From contig NW_006763290.1 in NCBI RefSeq assembly GCF_000218685.1, forward strand, positions 2,638,843-2,702,842: a stretch of 64,000 nucleotides of DNA, in the 5' to 3' direction. Below the pieces are notes generated by a model that saw only the letters and a program-made list of their open reading frames with translations, had not been told where the DNA came from and did not search any database. This document shows, one piece after another, positions 11,920 to 24,507 of the stretch (position 1 is the stretch's first letter; every line of letters begins with the position of its first letter). This DNA is from Serpula lacrymans var. lacrymans S7.9 (lineage: Eukaryota > Basidiomycota > Agaricomycetes > Boletales > Serpulaceae). A program made the position numbers and the translations under genes.

Positions 11920-12750
11920 CCCTGGATGTTGGTGGTGATTGTGGAATTGCAGGAGATGGGACTATTGAGCTTCCCGCCAACATGCTTATGCCAGAAAACA
12001 CCATAGACTCATTAGTCAACACTACCTATCCTGGAATTGCAAATGGAGACAAAGATGACCATTATTTCCTCCACTGCACCATCCTCTCCACAAAAAAATG
12101 ATGATATTAGTTACCTTAATTCAGCAATGCTCACAAAATTCCCTGGAGAAGAGTTAGCAGCTCTGTAAGTGGTTGGAAAGGGACATAAATATTATCCTGT
12201 GGAATTCTTGAACTCCTTGCAAGTATATGGTCTTCCGCTTATGCTCCTCCGTGATATTGATCCCCTAAATGGACTCTGTAATGGAACACACATGATTTTG
12301 ATAGAGATGAAGATAAAAGTATTGAAGTGCCATGTCTTGGGAGGAAAACATGCAGGAAAAATAGCTTTTATTCCACGCCTCACATTGGAACCTTCATCAG
12401 AAGAATTGCCCATCAAGCTATCACATCGTCAATTCCCTGTTTGTGCTGCCTTTGCCATGACCATCAACAAGTCTCAAGGTCAATCAGTGACACAGGTTGG
12501 GCTGGATTTACATGTTCTAGTGTTTTCACATGGGCAATGTTATGTTGCATTGTCTCGCTGCACTTCAGGAGAGAAAATGAATGTGCTATTTCCACATGGT
12601 TCAAATGACAGATATACCATCAATGTGGTGTATCCCGAAATTCTGACTGGCTTTATCTATCACTGGCAAGTAGATTTTTCCCCAATTCTCACCCTTTTTA
12701 CCAAGAGTGTTTTTGTTATCAGATTATATTTTTGTCCTTTACCATTTTAG
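11920..12750 (+). pseudogene. Helitron Pif1-like helicase, C-terminal fragment
   Basis: The reading frame matches the C-terminus of Helitron helicases: ENTIDSLVNTTYPGI and NDDISYLNSAML, a stop at about 12168, then YGLPLMLLRDIDPLNGLCNG (12215-12280), KIAFIPRLTL and RQFPVCAAFAMTINKSQGQS (helicase motif V region, 12430-12490), and FSHGQCYVALSRCTSGE (motif VI, 12525-12575). The Rep domain and Walker motifs are absent, so it is a 5'-truncated copy. The end at 12750 is the stop of the longest ORF (193 aa from 12169). I could not identify a Helitron 3' hairpin/CTRR end with confidence. Confidence 0.8.
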
Positions 12751-15442
12751 TAGTCTCTTTTTTTATTTCTCATCAATTTATCAATGTAATACCATAGACG
12801 TATTACGTTACAATATATGTTGATATTTGTAAAGGTTCAATGAACTATCTGCTTGAATGCAGTATACTGTGCACAAGTTTCTTCCCCTTGCGTCACCCAT
12901 GTTCATTGCTGTCCCATTCACTTGGGTACACTTATCTTTTATCCATTGTCTTCACTACAGCTACACCTACCACACGCTGCCTGGGACTCACTTGTTCTAA
13001 ATTGGAACTACTGCTCTCCCTCCTTCGTTTGTCCAGGTGGTCCAACACAACCAGTCCATTGGTAAGGCCATGGAACCGTCGGATTTGGACTAGGTGGTGG
13101 ACTGGTGGCTCCAGTTTCTTTTTTTTCAGCAGAACATTCATTTGCAGTGCGATTATTTTGATTTTTGAATCATTTTTATGGACACATATTTTTTTGGAAT
13201 GCCTGACTGACAATAAAGGAACTGTGTTGATACTGATAGTGTTTTGCCTTGCCCTTTTTTTTACTGCATCTTCCCATGACATCATGATTTTCCTGCTCTC
13301 TTTTTGCTATTGGACTTTACTTTATGGCTGTACAAACCTGTGACATTACTCACAGCATTCATTGTTCTATCCCTTTCTTTTCCTTTTTCTGACAATCTTA
13401 TCCTGTACTACCTATGCAAGATTTGTCAGCATACATTCCTTCCTTCATGTTCTTTCTCATTCTTTTTGCACAGCTATACTGTGCATAGCCTACTTTTCTT
13501 TTACTATATAAACCCCTGTATTCTACCTTGTAAAAAAAAAAAAAACAAGAAATCCAATCCAGACTTCTTCTCTAAATCTCAAGTTCACTACTCTGCTACT
13601 TGTGATCCAGTGTAGTCACAACACTTCCCACTGTTACTACTGTTGACTGCTGTCATTGTTACTTGTCACTTTTGAAAGTGATTGTCATCCCTTTCAATTA
13701 GAGTCCTTCTGAGCACTACAGTTTGTGCGTCAGGAGCCTGCTATCACTGGGAACCTCGTTATCTTGTCATTCTCAAACCTACCTTGTGCTAAGATTAGCA
13801 AGGTAGTGCTCATCCTATATTCATCTCAAAAAGCCCCTATCTTCTATAGTTCAACTATCCCTCCTCCTCAAAACCCACACCCATACATCTCTGGGTTTTA
13901 CTTTGAAGGATCGTCATACATACCACCCCACGAACAACCAGAGCACCCACTGTTCTAGGAGGCAAAACCCATAAACAAGTTCCGTGGAATCTGGGAGGAT
14001 TGTGTGTTACTTTGTTTTGTGTGTGGTTTTCTAACAACAGTTCTCATCATTGACAACGGGCCACAGATAGGGCGTGGAAAAGTAACCAATTCTAGACTTT
14101 TCTGGATGAACTTCTCATTGAAGTCTGAGAAGACGCTGGTAGCAAATCAGCAACTGATGAAGAATGCAAATATAAAGTCAAGGAGTATGTGTACCATACT
14201 TTTTTTTCTGATTCAGTTTTTTCACTGAATGTCTTCAGACTGATATGGAAATCTATGGAAGGCCTCCTAAGATTGCTCCTCCCCTCAACACAGTTTACAC
14301 TGAATGACAAAAAGCTATCAACTCAAAGCTGGTATGGTAATATATTCAACGTGATTGCTAGTTTACTATGTCTGTAACATGATTCTGTGTAATAGCTATG
14401 ATTATGCTGTTTTATTTGCAAAAAATATTGTCTGTCTGATTTTACAGTGGCCTTAGAGTGGAATAAATCCTTGACAGAGGCTAAAAGCTTAACTAATATA
14501 TAAATGATGTGATGAGGCTTTGACAGAGAACATCTGAATCTTTTGCTCATATATAACAAAAAATGTGCTCGGGAAAGGTTTCACAGACAATTTTGGTGAT
14601 ATTTTTCACAGCATATAATTGATCAGTACAAAGCCTTGATTCTGGCCTAATAGTAATATTTCTGGAACAAGATTATCATATCCTTTGGTTTTTATCTACG
14701 CACTATAACCCATTAGAAAAGAGCTTGGCATTATTAACTCCATGCAGCTTTGCAGCATTTAGACGAAATTATGATTACAAACATTGGAGGGACACTTTTA
14801 GAGGCCAGTGGTGTCAAAAGCTTCAGTGAAGCATTTGGCGAATTGGCAGTGTAGGGAGCCATGTCCCTCGCCACCATTGATGATTTATCATAACATTATA
14901 CACTTTTGACTAAGTAATAGCAATGACACCACAAATATGTTCATGTAGGTAGCATCCATCCAATTCAACACAAAGAAAGTGCAGGACATTCTTCACTGTT
15001 AAACACCAATAAAAAGATCTTTAAGTACCACTGTCTCAAACAAACTGTTGTACTCCCCCCTTCAATGTCCTGTTCAGATTTGCAAACAATATGTCAACAA
15101 CACAACCTGATTACAACCAGTACTCAGACACAACCAAGGATGAGGTGATTCTCAGGTGAAGTAGAGAAATCAACATGTAGCAGTATATGTAGAAGCGTAC
15201 CAAAAATCAGGTGACACCAAAGAAAAAACAAACAAGTATAAATCGGAAGTCGGTCCTAAACGAGTTGCGACGGGGAATGCGATGGATCAAACCTGGTCAC
15301 TGTGGGACCAGGAATTCACTGATAACATAGGTTTTTGACAAGGCAAAGTCAGCATCATTTTCCCCAAAAGTGCAGTGCAAAGTATTACAAAACGAAGCGA
15401 CGGAAAATACTGATATTTGTCGGCACGAAACATGAACTTATT
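12751..15442. other. Unassigned AT-rich region between Helitron scrap and LSC2
   Basis: No protein family was recognised. A TATA-like CTATATAAACCCC at about 13504 followed by a 13-A tract (13532) could belong to an old LTR, but I could not find its ends. The last few hundred bases before 15442 should contain the LSC2 3' UTR. Remaining ORFs here are short and look like chance. Confidence 0.4.
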
Positions 15443-17122
15443 CTAATTCTGAGCTAATTCTACGGCTTTATCAGCAGCTTCATCCAAACTGTCAAAAGGA
15501 ATTATTTTCAGTTGGGATTCTTGAATCATCCTAGAAGCGATGAACATGGGTATTGATCAGGGGTACCAAACGAAAACACACCGTTTTGCCTCCACCTCTT
15601 TTGTACCCTTGAGCCTAACGACTAGTGGTATGCCTACAGAGAGTTCTTTGGTAGCTCTGATCACTCCTTCTGCAATGTAGTCACATCTCATGATACCTCC
15701 GAAAATGTTGATGAAAATGCTCTTGACTTTTGGATCACCCAAGAGAATCTCGAAAGCTTTCTTTACCGTATCGGGGGTAGCACCCCTAGTACAGTAGTTA
15801 TCAGTATTGTGTATATTCATTGACAAGAGTGTGTTAATGCCTACCCTCCAACATCCAGAAAATTAGCTGGATTCCCGCCATGCAGTGACAGAACATCCAT
15901 AGTCGCCATGGCCAGGCCAGCACCGTTGACTAAACACCCGATACTACCATCCAACTTGATAAAGTTGAGATTTGCTTGCTGGGCCTCCACTTCAGAGGGC
16001 TCTTCCTGGGAAATGTCGCGCAATTTGAAAATATCCTTTTGTCGAAACTCTGCGTTATCATCAAAAGCCAATTTGGCATCCATACTAGGGTATATTAAAT
16101 GTGTGACTAGCTTTGAAAACGCAAGACAAGCACACACCATAGTATCTGACCATCGACTGTCTCTGTCATGGGATTAATCTCTATTTGAGTTGCATCCTTG
16201 TCTTTGAAAATCTTATAGAGGTTTATAAATATATCAGCTGCCTGCTTTTTAGCACGAGGAGCCTTGATCCCGATCTTGTCTGCAATATTGAGTGCATCAT
16301 CCTTATTGATACCTTGTTCATAGTCAATGGAGGTCACAACCACTGCTCCAGGATCTTTCTCTGCGACTTCCTCGATGTTCATGCCGCCACGACTTGACGC
16401 GATGAGAATGGGTCCTTGAGACACACGGTCGTTGAGCACTGCTACATAGTACTCATGAGAGGACTCATGCCGCTCAGCAAACATAACCTAAAGATATACA
16501 AATCAGTGTAATCTTCGTCTGTATTATTAAGAAACAAACATACAGCGTTGCAAATTCTGCCACCAGCGCCAGTTTGTTTAGTAATGAGCTTGGAACCGAT
16601 CATCCTGCTGGCATATTCTCTTGCTTGCTCAGGACTGAAATGAGTCAGCCGCCTAGTTAACGCAGCGTCCATAATGATCCTAACCTGTTAATGTAATGTA
16701 CGCCCCCTTGTAATCCGGTTTCAAACTTGCCCTTTCCACGACCACCAGCTAGAACCTGAGCCTTGATGACAAGTGGAGTATTGCCTATGCACCCATAAAA
16801 GATGGCAAACATGTTCGACCGGAACACTTACCGAACCCCTGGGCTACATCGTAGGCCTCTTCTGGTGACTTGGCAACAACACTCTTGGGAGTCGAAACGC
16901 CATACTATAGATGAGAATATGAGTGTTAAGAAATAAGGTATTCTGACATGACAAGACCCCACTGAATTCAGAATTTTCATCGACTGGTACTCATGTAAGG
17001 ACAAGAAACGTTTCTGGACCGTGGATGCAACCTGGAAATACACTGGTAACAAAAGCCAAGCATGCGACACAATTTCTACTTACGCATGCCCTAGAACTGG
17101 CCCCTTTCAATATCGAAAACAT
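15443..17122 (-). CDS. LSC2: Succinyl-CoA ligase (ADP-forming type) beta subunit, mitochondrial
   Basis: This is the beta subunit of the TCA-cycle enzyme that converts succinyl-CoA to succinate with nucleotide phosphorylation in the mitochondrial matrix. Exons: 17122-17084, 17031-16963, 16904-16832, 16784-16685, 16634-16544, 16487-16138, 16084-15845, 15785-15582 and 15530-15443, totalling 1254 nt (417 aa), with frame kept at every junction. The first ~20 residues are basic and Ser/Ala-rich, as in a mitochondrial presequence, ahead of [15 protein letters not shown]. Visible family blocks are the ATP-grasp stretch [69 protein letters not shown], the [20 protein letters not shown] loop and [18 protein letters not shown]. 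The donor of intron 2 (GTGGGG) is weak but gives the conserved NSYGVSTPK junction. The gene appears intact. The nucleotide specificity is inferred from overall similarity, not proven. Confidence 0.95.
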
Positions 17123-17617
17123 TGAAAAATCTGCTGTCAACCGTTCAGTAAAATGTCGGAAATCTGGGAGTCCTTCCAGGAAAAATGCTACTTAGATGCC
17201 ACATCATACTTGCATTACCAGGCGGAGTTGATATGCGGACATCGAAGTCAATCTAACTGTTCTTACAGATCCCGACGCCATACAGGCCCTGAAAATACAC
17301 AATGTCGGCCGAACCTCGACCCAGTATCTTTGAATACCTGACCTGCAACAACTCTGGTGTCTACTAGACTGACTTTACAAACACTGGCCTGGATGGGACA
17401 CTACCAACAACATATAAACACAGGACTTTCAAGATATTCTAGTACATAGCCAATCCTTACAATACCAATTATGTACCTGTTCACCACTTTTTCTGTCAAT
17501 GCTTTAAATACATTACTGCTACCACCGTGCTGATGTTCCAGGTAAAAGAAAGGCCCGTTATTTGACTGTAATTTTAAAAAAATAGTCAGATCCCAGCCCA
17601 TATGCACCAACAGTGAT
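17123..17617. other. Upstream region of LSC2
   Basis: Non-coding by inspection; about 495 bp separate the LSC2 start codon from the first solo LTR. The LSC2 promoter should lie here. A 62-codon ORF on the plus strand (17153-17341) has no recognisable similarity. Confidence 0.45.
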
Positions 17618-18013
17618 TGCTACAGTACACAATCTTCAGACCTTCAACTTTCTTTCTCACTTTGAACACTTGTGCCATGTGGCACTTTCCTTTATTTTCA
17701 AACTCCACTTGTACTTTAATTTTCTCATGCTATACAGCTTCCTTGTATTTTCAGTTACAGCTCTCTCACATGGTGGGGCTGGTCACAAGTGTTGTGCCCT
17801 ACAACATTATCAGCCACCCCCTTTATCAACTGTATAGTACACATGTACAAATACCCTGTAGTAGTATATATACCCCAATAGATCAAGGAGACTCCTCAGC
17901 AAGTCCTCTTGTTGTCTACCAACAACTAACCTGGTCCCTAAGGTAGTCAACCGACTCACCCAACTCTGCTTGGGTTTGTTGTGCACTAGTGTATAAAAAC
18001 TGTAGTTGTTACA
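17618..18013 (+). mobile_element. Solo LTR, family A
   Basis: A 396-bp element starting TGCTACAGTACAC and ending GTAGTTGTTACA, flanked by GTGAT (17613-17617) and GTAAT (18014-18018), a 5-bp target duplication with one mismatch. It carries a TATA box (GTAGTATATATACCCC, about 17862) and the shared ACATGTACAAATAC segment also present at 33919-34335 and 41202-41552. No internal retrotransposon domain is attached. Confidence 0.85.
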
Positions 18014-18058
18014 GTAATTGTTTAACATTCAGTAAAGAAGGAGTTGCCACTGACTCTC

Positions 18059-18453
18059 TGTAACGACCAAGAGTTTCTTACTTTGGCGCACAACTCAGAC
18101 AAGCATAAGAGAGAAGAGAAGAAGGGATCACCCCCTAAGGTTTCAATGGGTTTGTTGTGCTAGACAACAGGAGGACTCACTGAGTCCCTCCCCATGTATT
18201 GCTTCTGTATATATACTAAAATACATGGGGTACTGTACAGTTGTAAATAAAGTTTAAAGTCCGATGTCTAGCATGTGACCGGTCACATGATGAGTCTAGA
18301 CACTGGTCAGGTGTTGTGTCACATGACTGGTCATGTGACTATGAAAGGTCCGAAAATGTAAAGTAAAGTAAATGGTCATGTGACTTGGAAAAATAAAAAG
18401 TATAAGTACAAAAAAGTGAAGTGTAAGTAGGTGCTGGTACGTCAATTGTAACA
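18059..18453 (-). mobile_element. Solo LTR, family A, opposite orientation
   Basis: A 395-bp element reading TGTAACGACCAAGAG ... CAATTGTAACA on the plus strand, with a perfect 5-bp duplication CTCTC at 18054-18058 and 18454-18458. It is inverted relative to the solo LTR 45 bp away and is a diverged subfamily: the outer half contains repeated CACATGAC/GTCATGTG palindromes also present in 7352-7556. Confidence 0.9.
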
Positions 18454-19329
18454 CTCTCAGACAGTATTGTCAATGGTAGGATTGTAAAAGAGAATGTCAC
18501 ACCGTGAAAGGGGGTCGAAATAGTAACCAAGGTTCTTTCATGTACAACTTGGACCTGGGTTTTGTTTCCAGCTCTCCCCCCAATCACCTTGCCTCCATAT
18601 ATTCTAAAAGATGGTTAGCTTTTTCACTGTAGAGTTGAAAGATTATTGATGTACTTACCAACAACCTCATCAACCTTGAAAGATCATAATCTGAGGAGAC
18701 TCCATGTTATCAACATGAGAGAACTGGAAGACTCAATTACATAATTAATTGTGCATGTCTCCAATTTGTAGGAATACCAATTTAGTGGTATATTTAGCAC
18801 TGGTTTTTCATAATTGAGTACTATTTGTTAGCTTGTTTGTATAAGTCATCTTTAAATTTTTGACTTACAAGCCAACAGGATTTTCAGATAAATGGAAGCT
18901 TCATAATATTGGCTATCACATGTTAGTCAAAGGCGTCAAGCATAGACCCATCTAATCTTGGCTCCAGATTCCAGTAGACAGTCGTCAAATCTGAGGCAAA
19001 AAAACATGTAAGATTTGCATATGCAGTTGTACCTACTAGGATTGGGTGCATTTTGATTTTGTAGAGAAGGGGGTAGGTCTACTCTGTACCACAAAGTGTA
19101 GTGTAGAAGTGCTTAATGAACAACAACCAGGAATTTCTTGAGCTCAAGTCCTTTAAGGATAAGGACAATAACCAGGCTAGCTGTGACTGTTCTGGATGCT
19201 TGTTCTCTGGCAGTACTACACATGCTAAACTTTTGTCTGTGTCCAAATCAGAAGATGAAGGGCTCTCATCTTAAGATCCCCCACTCCAGCTCAAGCAGAC
19301 ATGTAGACTCAAAAACAGACTTGAGGGGC
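18454..19329. other. Unassigned AT-rich spacer
   Basis: No gene or repeat recognised. Short ORFs on both strands lack similarity that I can name. Confidence 0.4.
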
Positions 19330-22075
19330 AAGAGCTTGCCCCAAAAATGCTAAATATATTGGCAGCCATTTGTGCAGAAGGCATAAATCTCCCACTTTTT
19401 CTCAATGCTCTCAGTTGGGGAGGTGACACCACTTGTCATACCAATGACTCTATCTGCTACAGCCGCACATCTCTTCTTATGAGTGAAGAGTTACCCCAAA
19501 TCTTCCTGCACTGACACAAGCCACCACAAAACCATATCAAGGGCAAATGTGTGGCAGGTGCATGCTGTATATTGTAAGGACCATTTTATTATTTTCTTAT
19601 CTTCTCTATGTCTTGGTTCTCAAACACTTTTCCCATTACACCTCTAGCTCTAGGGCTAGAGGTATTGTTTGCTATTTTACTTCTCATAGCCCTCACAGGC
19701 TTTCTCAACCATCACTACCACTTTATATCACAGATCAGAGACTGGGCATCACTCCCAGCTAGCCAGCACAATGGGTAGGGACTGGTAGTAGGCATCTTGC
19801 CAACCAGCTCCAAGCCCCATCAGTGCCTGGATATACTAATAGACACTTTAGCCAGGATCATACCTCATCATGAGGATACGGTTCCTGAACATGCATGACA
19901 ACACCTATTATTAGTACAACTCTCTCACCTGCTGATTAATCATTCAAAGTTGTACAATAGTTATTCCTTTTTCTTATTGGTTAATTTATTCCTCAGATTA
20001 CTTTTTGTTTATACCTTTTTCGATCTGAGGGACGGACGGTTAGCTATATAAACCCTACACATCTCATGTATAGTTCTTTAGCTTTCTATTACTTGCTTTA
20101 CCCGCTTTACTCCTCAACCAAAATCCTTGAGTTTACTCCCAAGTCCTCTACTTGCTATATTTACTAGCATCTGTTGACCTCAAGCTCATTGAACCTCTTA
20201 CTCCCTGCAAGTGCAGTCGGAGACGGGTATTGATTTTGTTATAGTTTAACGTTGCCTCACATATATTGGACAGCTTTGCGGCACAATGTGTCAGAAACTC
20301 AGTTGAATATAAAATGAACACCTTGCTCCTTATTTCGTTTCACCACCAGAGGAGCTATCCTGACAATATTTAATTTTGAAGCATTAATAGAAAAGGTTAA
20401 AAACAGTGCATCAGTCTTAGTCTTATGAAGCATCTTAGATGGAACAACATATTCAGCTAAGCAGTGTGCACGCAACACACACAAGGATCCTGATATGGTA
20501 TGTGCGGGTCTTATCCGGTGCCACAATTTGAACCCTTATCCAATCTCTAACCTTCCAAATCTTATCTCATTATATGACCTTACTGTCACATAATTATTAT
20601 GATAGCAGTATTTATCTTATCTTGTCACATGACCTTATAAGTCACCTGACCAATTCTAGACTATGACACAGTACATCAGTCAGCGCCTCATGGCTGACCT
20701 TCAGAAACATATATATATCACCACCCAAGTACATACATTCTCTAGTTGTTGATTACCTCTCAACATCACTATTTGACGCTACTTGTTTGATTTGAGACTT
20801 GCACCTCCGTTAACTCGGCATAAGGTGTAGGAATCTAACATCCAGTTAGAAACGGCTAATGTCAGACAAATAGGTAAAACTTCACCTCATTTCACAAGCT
20901 CAGTACACACGGTCACACCACTGTGCACAAATCACTGAATTGTGGGCCATATACCTGAAGGAATGTGGGTTGTCGGCACGTGCATTTGATGCTCTTCATG
21001 CTCTTGGCATTGTGATGAGCCACAAATGGACAGCAAATACTTATGTAGAGTTATCATCCTGTGCTATGCAGGAAGTGGGGGCTAAAATTCAATGGTCACC
21101 ATGGATTGTATCCCGTGACAATGTCAACATACCTATGTGAGTGTTCTCATAGCAACTGCACAACAAGAGTCACTTCATGAGTGGCTGTGCTGCAACAGTG
21201 TGGATTCTTCCAAATGAGGCCACACTTCCACCTGGAGCCAACCACAAGTTCCAGATCCATTGTGCTGAGGTTTCTTATATGTCAGTATACTGTGAGCTGG
21301 CAAACTAGACAAGAGTAAATTAATAATATGTTTCTATAGTGTTTGCATAATTGTTACTCACATATTAACTGGCTTGCTAAAGCTAAGGCAGTTAACCATG
21401 TGATGCAATGTAAGTGGCTATGTAGATAGATTTGTAATCAAGAAAACAGAAACCAGGTGAAGTTCTATGTATGATTGTTCTGTTCTCCAACATATACAAG
21501 ATCCTTTTGCACATCAAAGGATAAAAAATCAGTACATCTCCCATGTAATATCAGTCTTGTTGGACTCCCCTGGATTTCTGGACTATCCCCATTGCAATGA
21601 TAAAAATTTACAATCACCACCACCTGTTGAAGAATTACCTTGTGGGCCAGAACAAGTTGTGAAGCAATATATACTCTGCACAGCTGATATTGAAGAGGCA
21701 AGCTATGAGGGAAATGATAAAGTTATTGCTGAATGGTTCCATCAGCTAGGAATAGACAGTGAGGCAGAGAAAAATACTTGGACCAAGCAAGTAATACCAT
21801 GGATTGGCAATCAAATGACAGTAAACAGGCTGCGGGGACTTTTTAGGCATAAACACAAAGATTTCAACTCTTTTGAACATATGGACTACATGATTCTAGT
21901 CTTTGGATGGCTTCACCTTGTTAAGGCCTTTTCTATCTTGCTGCACAAACAATATCTTGGAACATTAGCAGGTATTAGAGGACTTCAACAAGCATTTGAC
22001 TTACTTGCATGGATAAGGCTACAAAAAATGGAGACTAAAGGGTCTTTTTGGCACCATCTTGATGAGGCTTTATGA
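19330..22075 (+). pseudogene. DUF6589-family gene, interrupted and decayed
   Basis: DUF6589 proteins are long repeat-associated proteins of unknown function, common in mushroom genomes. The N-terminal part reads GINLPLFLNALSWGGDT and TSLLMSEELPQIFLH (19375-19515). The C-terminal part resumes at about 20930 with ELWAIYLKECGLSARAFDAL, HALGIVMSHKWTA and SRDNVNIPM, then CGPEQVVKQYILCTADIEEA and SYEGNDKVIAEWFHQLGID (21640-21760), TVNRLRGLFRHKHKDFNSFE and FGWLHLVKAFSILLHKQYLG (21820-21960). It ends at a stop in HHLDEAL (22075), where the family normally continues. The DNA between about 19560 and 20880 does not fit the family and is probably an insertion. It contains LTR-like stretches (TATA-like GCTATATAAACC near 20043, and a 3'-end-like GGAATCTAACA near 20830) whose limits I could not fix. 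Confidence 0.8.
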
Positions 22076-22093
22076 CATATAAGAAGCACATCG

Positions 22094-22405
22094 TAATAAA
22101 ACTAAGTGAAACTCAGCCGCTGCCCGAGAGGCTATAAAAATGACTTTATTATTTACCTAACTGAAACTACTAATAAACCTAAGTGAAACTCAGCCGCTGC
22201 CCGAGAGGCTATAGAAACGACTGAGGTATTCCTATACTAAACCCCCTACTACTTATAGTCGGAGGTGCTACTCACTACAGTATAACAACTCCTAGGAGTA
22301 CAATTGTGCTCCTAGGAGGACAATGGTTACTCCATGGAGTGGTGGCTATGCTCCATGGAGAACAATGGCTGCTTTGGCAGAGACCGGGTTTATCCAGTTT
22401 TGTCA
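22094..22405 (-). repeat. Copia 3' LTR (312 bp)
   Basis: It matches the 5' LTR over 235 bp with 7 differences, all transitions, and has 77 extra bases at the outer edge that repeat the motif GTGAAACTCAGCCGCTGCCC. The solo LTR at 40625-40946 has a comparable double-motif structure. Confidence 0.9.
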
Positions 22406-24507
22406 CTCCCACTCGAGTGCAACCGTAGTCCCATAGCTTTAGAGAATTTCCAGTGTTTTTTGTGAGTGAGGGGTTTAGTGAGAATGTCTGTAACCATATC
22501 TCCTGTAGGAACGTATCTGATTACTGCCTCTCCCCTTGATACTAAGTCATCTTGGATGAAATGATATTTGCGTTGAATATGTTTTGTGCGAGCACGGAAC
22601 TGCGGATCTCGTGTAAGAATGATAGCTGCTTGATTGTCACAGTGCAATCTTGTAGGTCCATTTTGAGCATGTCCAATTTCTTCAAAAAATGTCCGAAGCC
22701 ATGCAAGGTGTTGCCCAGCATTGCTCAATCCAATGTACTCTGACTCCGTGGAGGATAGAGCGACCATGGTTTGTCTTTTGCTTGTCCAGGAGATTGCTCC
22801 TCGGATAGTGATAAAGACAAACCCTGATGTTGATCGAGATGTGTCTGGGTCTCCAGACCAATCTGCATCTGAATATCCATAGAAATCCATGTCCATGGAG
22901 ACATCTGTGCCATCATATCGTAGTTCCATGTCCCTGGTTGCTTTCAGATATCGGAGGACACATTTTGCAGCTTCCCAGTGATGGCTCCTTGGAGCTGAGC
23001 TATGCCTGCTTAGTATTCCAACAACGTAGGCAATGTCTGGGCGGGTTCCGAGCATGGCATACATGAGGGAGCCTACACTTGAGAGGTATGACACTTGACG
23101 CCCTTCAATATGCATCTCGTGTTGCACAATATCTTCCCCTGGAGCATTTGCAAGGTGTTTTGATCCATGGGCCATTGGTGTCCATACTGGTTTGCAGTTC
23201 TTCATTCCAGTACGCTCCAGGACTGTGTCAATGTATTGGCGTTGCAATAGGGATATTGTTTTGTTTGAACAATCACATTGGATTTCTATTCCGAGGATGT
23301 ATTTTGCTTCTCCAAGGTCCCGCATTTTGAATATGGATTCGAGTTTGGCTTTTGTGATATCCATGAATTTTTGGGATGAAGCTCCTAGGAGGAGGTCATC
23401 TACATAGACAACAACAAAGCATATTTGTTTGTTGTCCCAGAATACATAGAAACATGTTTCTGCATTTAGTCTTGTGAAACCGAGCTCCTGGAGCTTGCGA
23501 TCAAAAGTTTTGTTCCATGTACAACCAGCTTGTTTTAACCCGTAGATGGATTTCTTCAATCTCCAGCAGTATCCAGGTTGGATAGGAACACCCCCTGGAG
23601 GAAGCATGTACAGTTCTTCTTCAAGTTCTCCATTGAGATAAGCTGTGGATACGTCCATTTGATCAGGTTCTAGGTCGTACTTTGCTGCCAGGGCTAGAAT
23701 AATTCGGATTGACTCTAAGTTTGCAACCGGAGCAAAAACCTCCTGGTAATCAATCCCCTCCCTTTGAGTAAAACCTTGTGCAACAATCCGGAGTTTGTAT
23801 CTCTCAATGTTTCCATTTTGATCAAACTTGATCCGGAACACAGGGTTTGATGTGATGGGTTTTACTCCCTTCGGAAGTGGAACAGTGTCATATACTGCAT
23901 TAGTATTGAGACTTAGGAGTTCCTCCTCCAAGGCAGACTTCCATAATTCTCCATCCGGACGTGATAAGGCTTCCTTTAGTGTCCTTGGAAGGTCTGTGAT
24001 AGATGGACCGGTACTTGCTATTCCAGCAAAGAATGTCTCCTCTGTATCAGATGTTTCTTCATGAACCTCAGGAGTGTTAGGTTTCTCCATGGAGTTGTCA
24101 TGCTGCTCTTTTTGAGACTGTTCCTCATCTAGAGTCCTTTGATAATCTCGGTTTTTGTCTGCAGGACGGGTCTGGCAACTGCTTCTGCGTAATCCTAGGA
24201 CTTCAGCAGGCATGACTGCTCTTTTAGGAACTTGTGCAAGTACTCCAGGGAGTAGACGCATTTGTGTATTTGTTGCCCCACTCACTCCTGAAGGTGTTGA
24301 ATCACTCCTCGGAGGTGTTGGATAACTCCTTGGAGGTGTTGTATGCCTTCCAGAAGCTGATCCAATAGACAGGCTGTCTAGCTGTATTCGGACTTTTTCC
24401 ACATCAGCTGGCTGTATGTTGAGGGGCTGTCCTCCCACTGACTGTAACTCTACTTTGGCTTTCCTTGCAGGCGACCAGGTATATATGTGATTCATGAGAG
24501 TAATCAT
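22390..24507 (-). pseudogene. Copia reverse transcriptase and RNase H region
   Basis: A 705-codon open frame. After an integrase C-terminal/linker part (to about 24000) comes the RVT_2 domain: LEEELLSLNTNAVYDTVPLP, PVFRIKFDQNGNIERYKLRI, FAPVANLESIRIILALAAKY, DVSTAYLNGELEEELYM and the catalytic VVVYVDDLLLGAS (about 23400). RNase H follows with YSDADWSGDPDTSRSTSGF, the SSTESEYIGLS box and HCDNQAAIILTRDP. All expected catalytic acids are visible. The domain itself is open, but the upstream reading frame is interrupted near 24500-24730, so full translation is not possible. The segment KAKVELQSVGGQ is encoded twice (about 24430-24470 and 24530-24570), a tandem duplication in the linker. Confidence 0.95.
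22406..22425 (-). other. Likely polypurine tract
   Basis: On the minus strand the 9 bases directly upstream of the 3' LTR read GAGTGGGAG, the position and composition expected for the plus-strand primer of a Copia element. Confidence 0.55.

Noticed and set aside
13300..13960. A complete LTR around the TATA-like site at 13504
   Set aside because: No matching end, duplication or second copy could be found in the window.
16185..16397. Plus-strand ORFs opposite LSC2 and other host exons
   Set aside because: They are antisense shadows of well-supported exons.
17153..17341. A small gene divergent from LSC2
   Set aside because: The 62-codon ORF has no recognisable similarity or splice support; the region is better left as LSC2 upstream DNA.
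7352..18453. The inverted copies at 7352-7556 and 18259-18453 as ends of one 11-kb transposon
   Set aside because: The right copy is part of a complete solo LTR (18059-18453) with its own CTCTC duplication, and an intact host gene lies between. They are two members of one LTR family.
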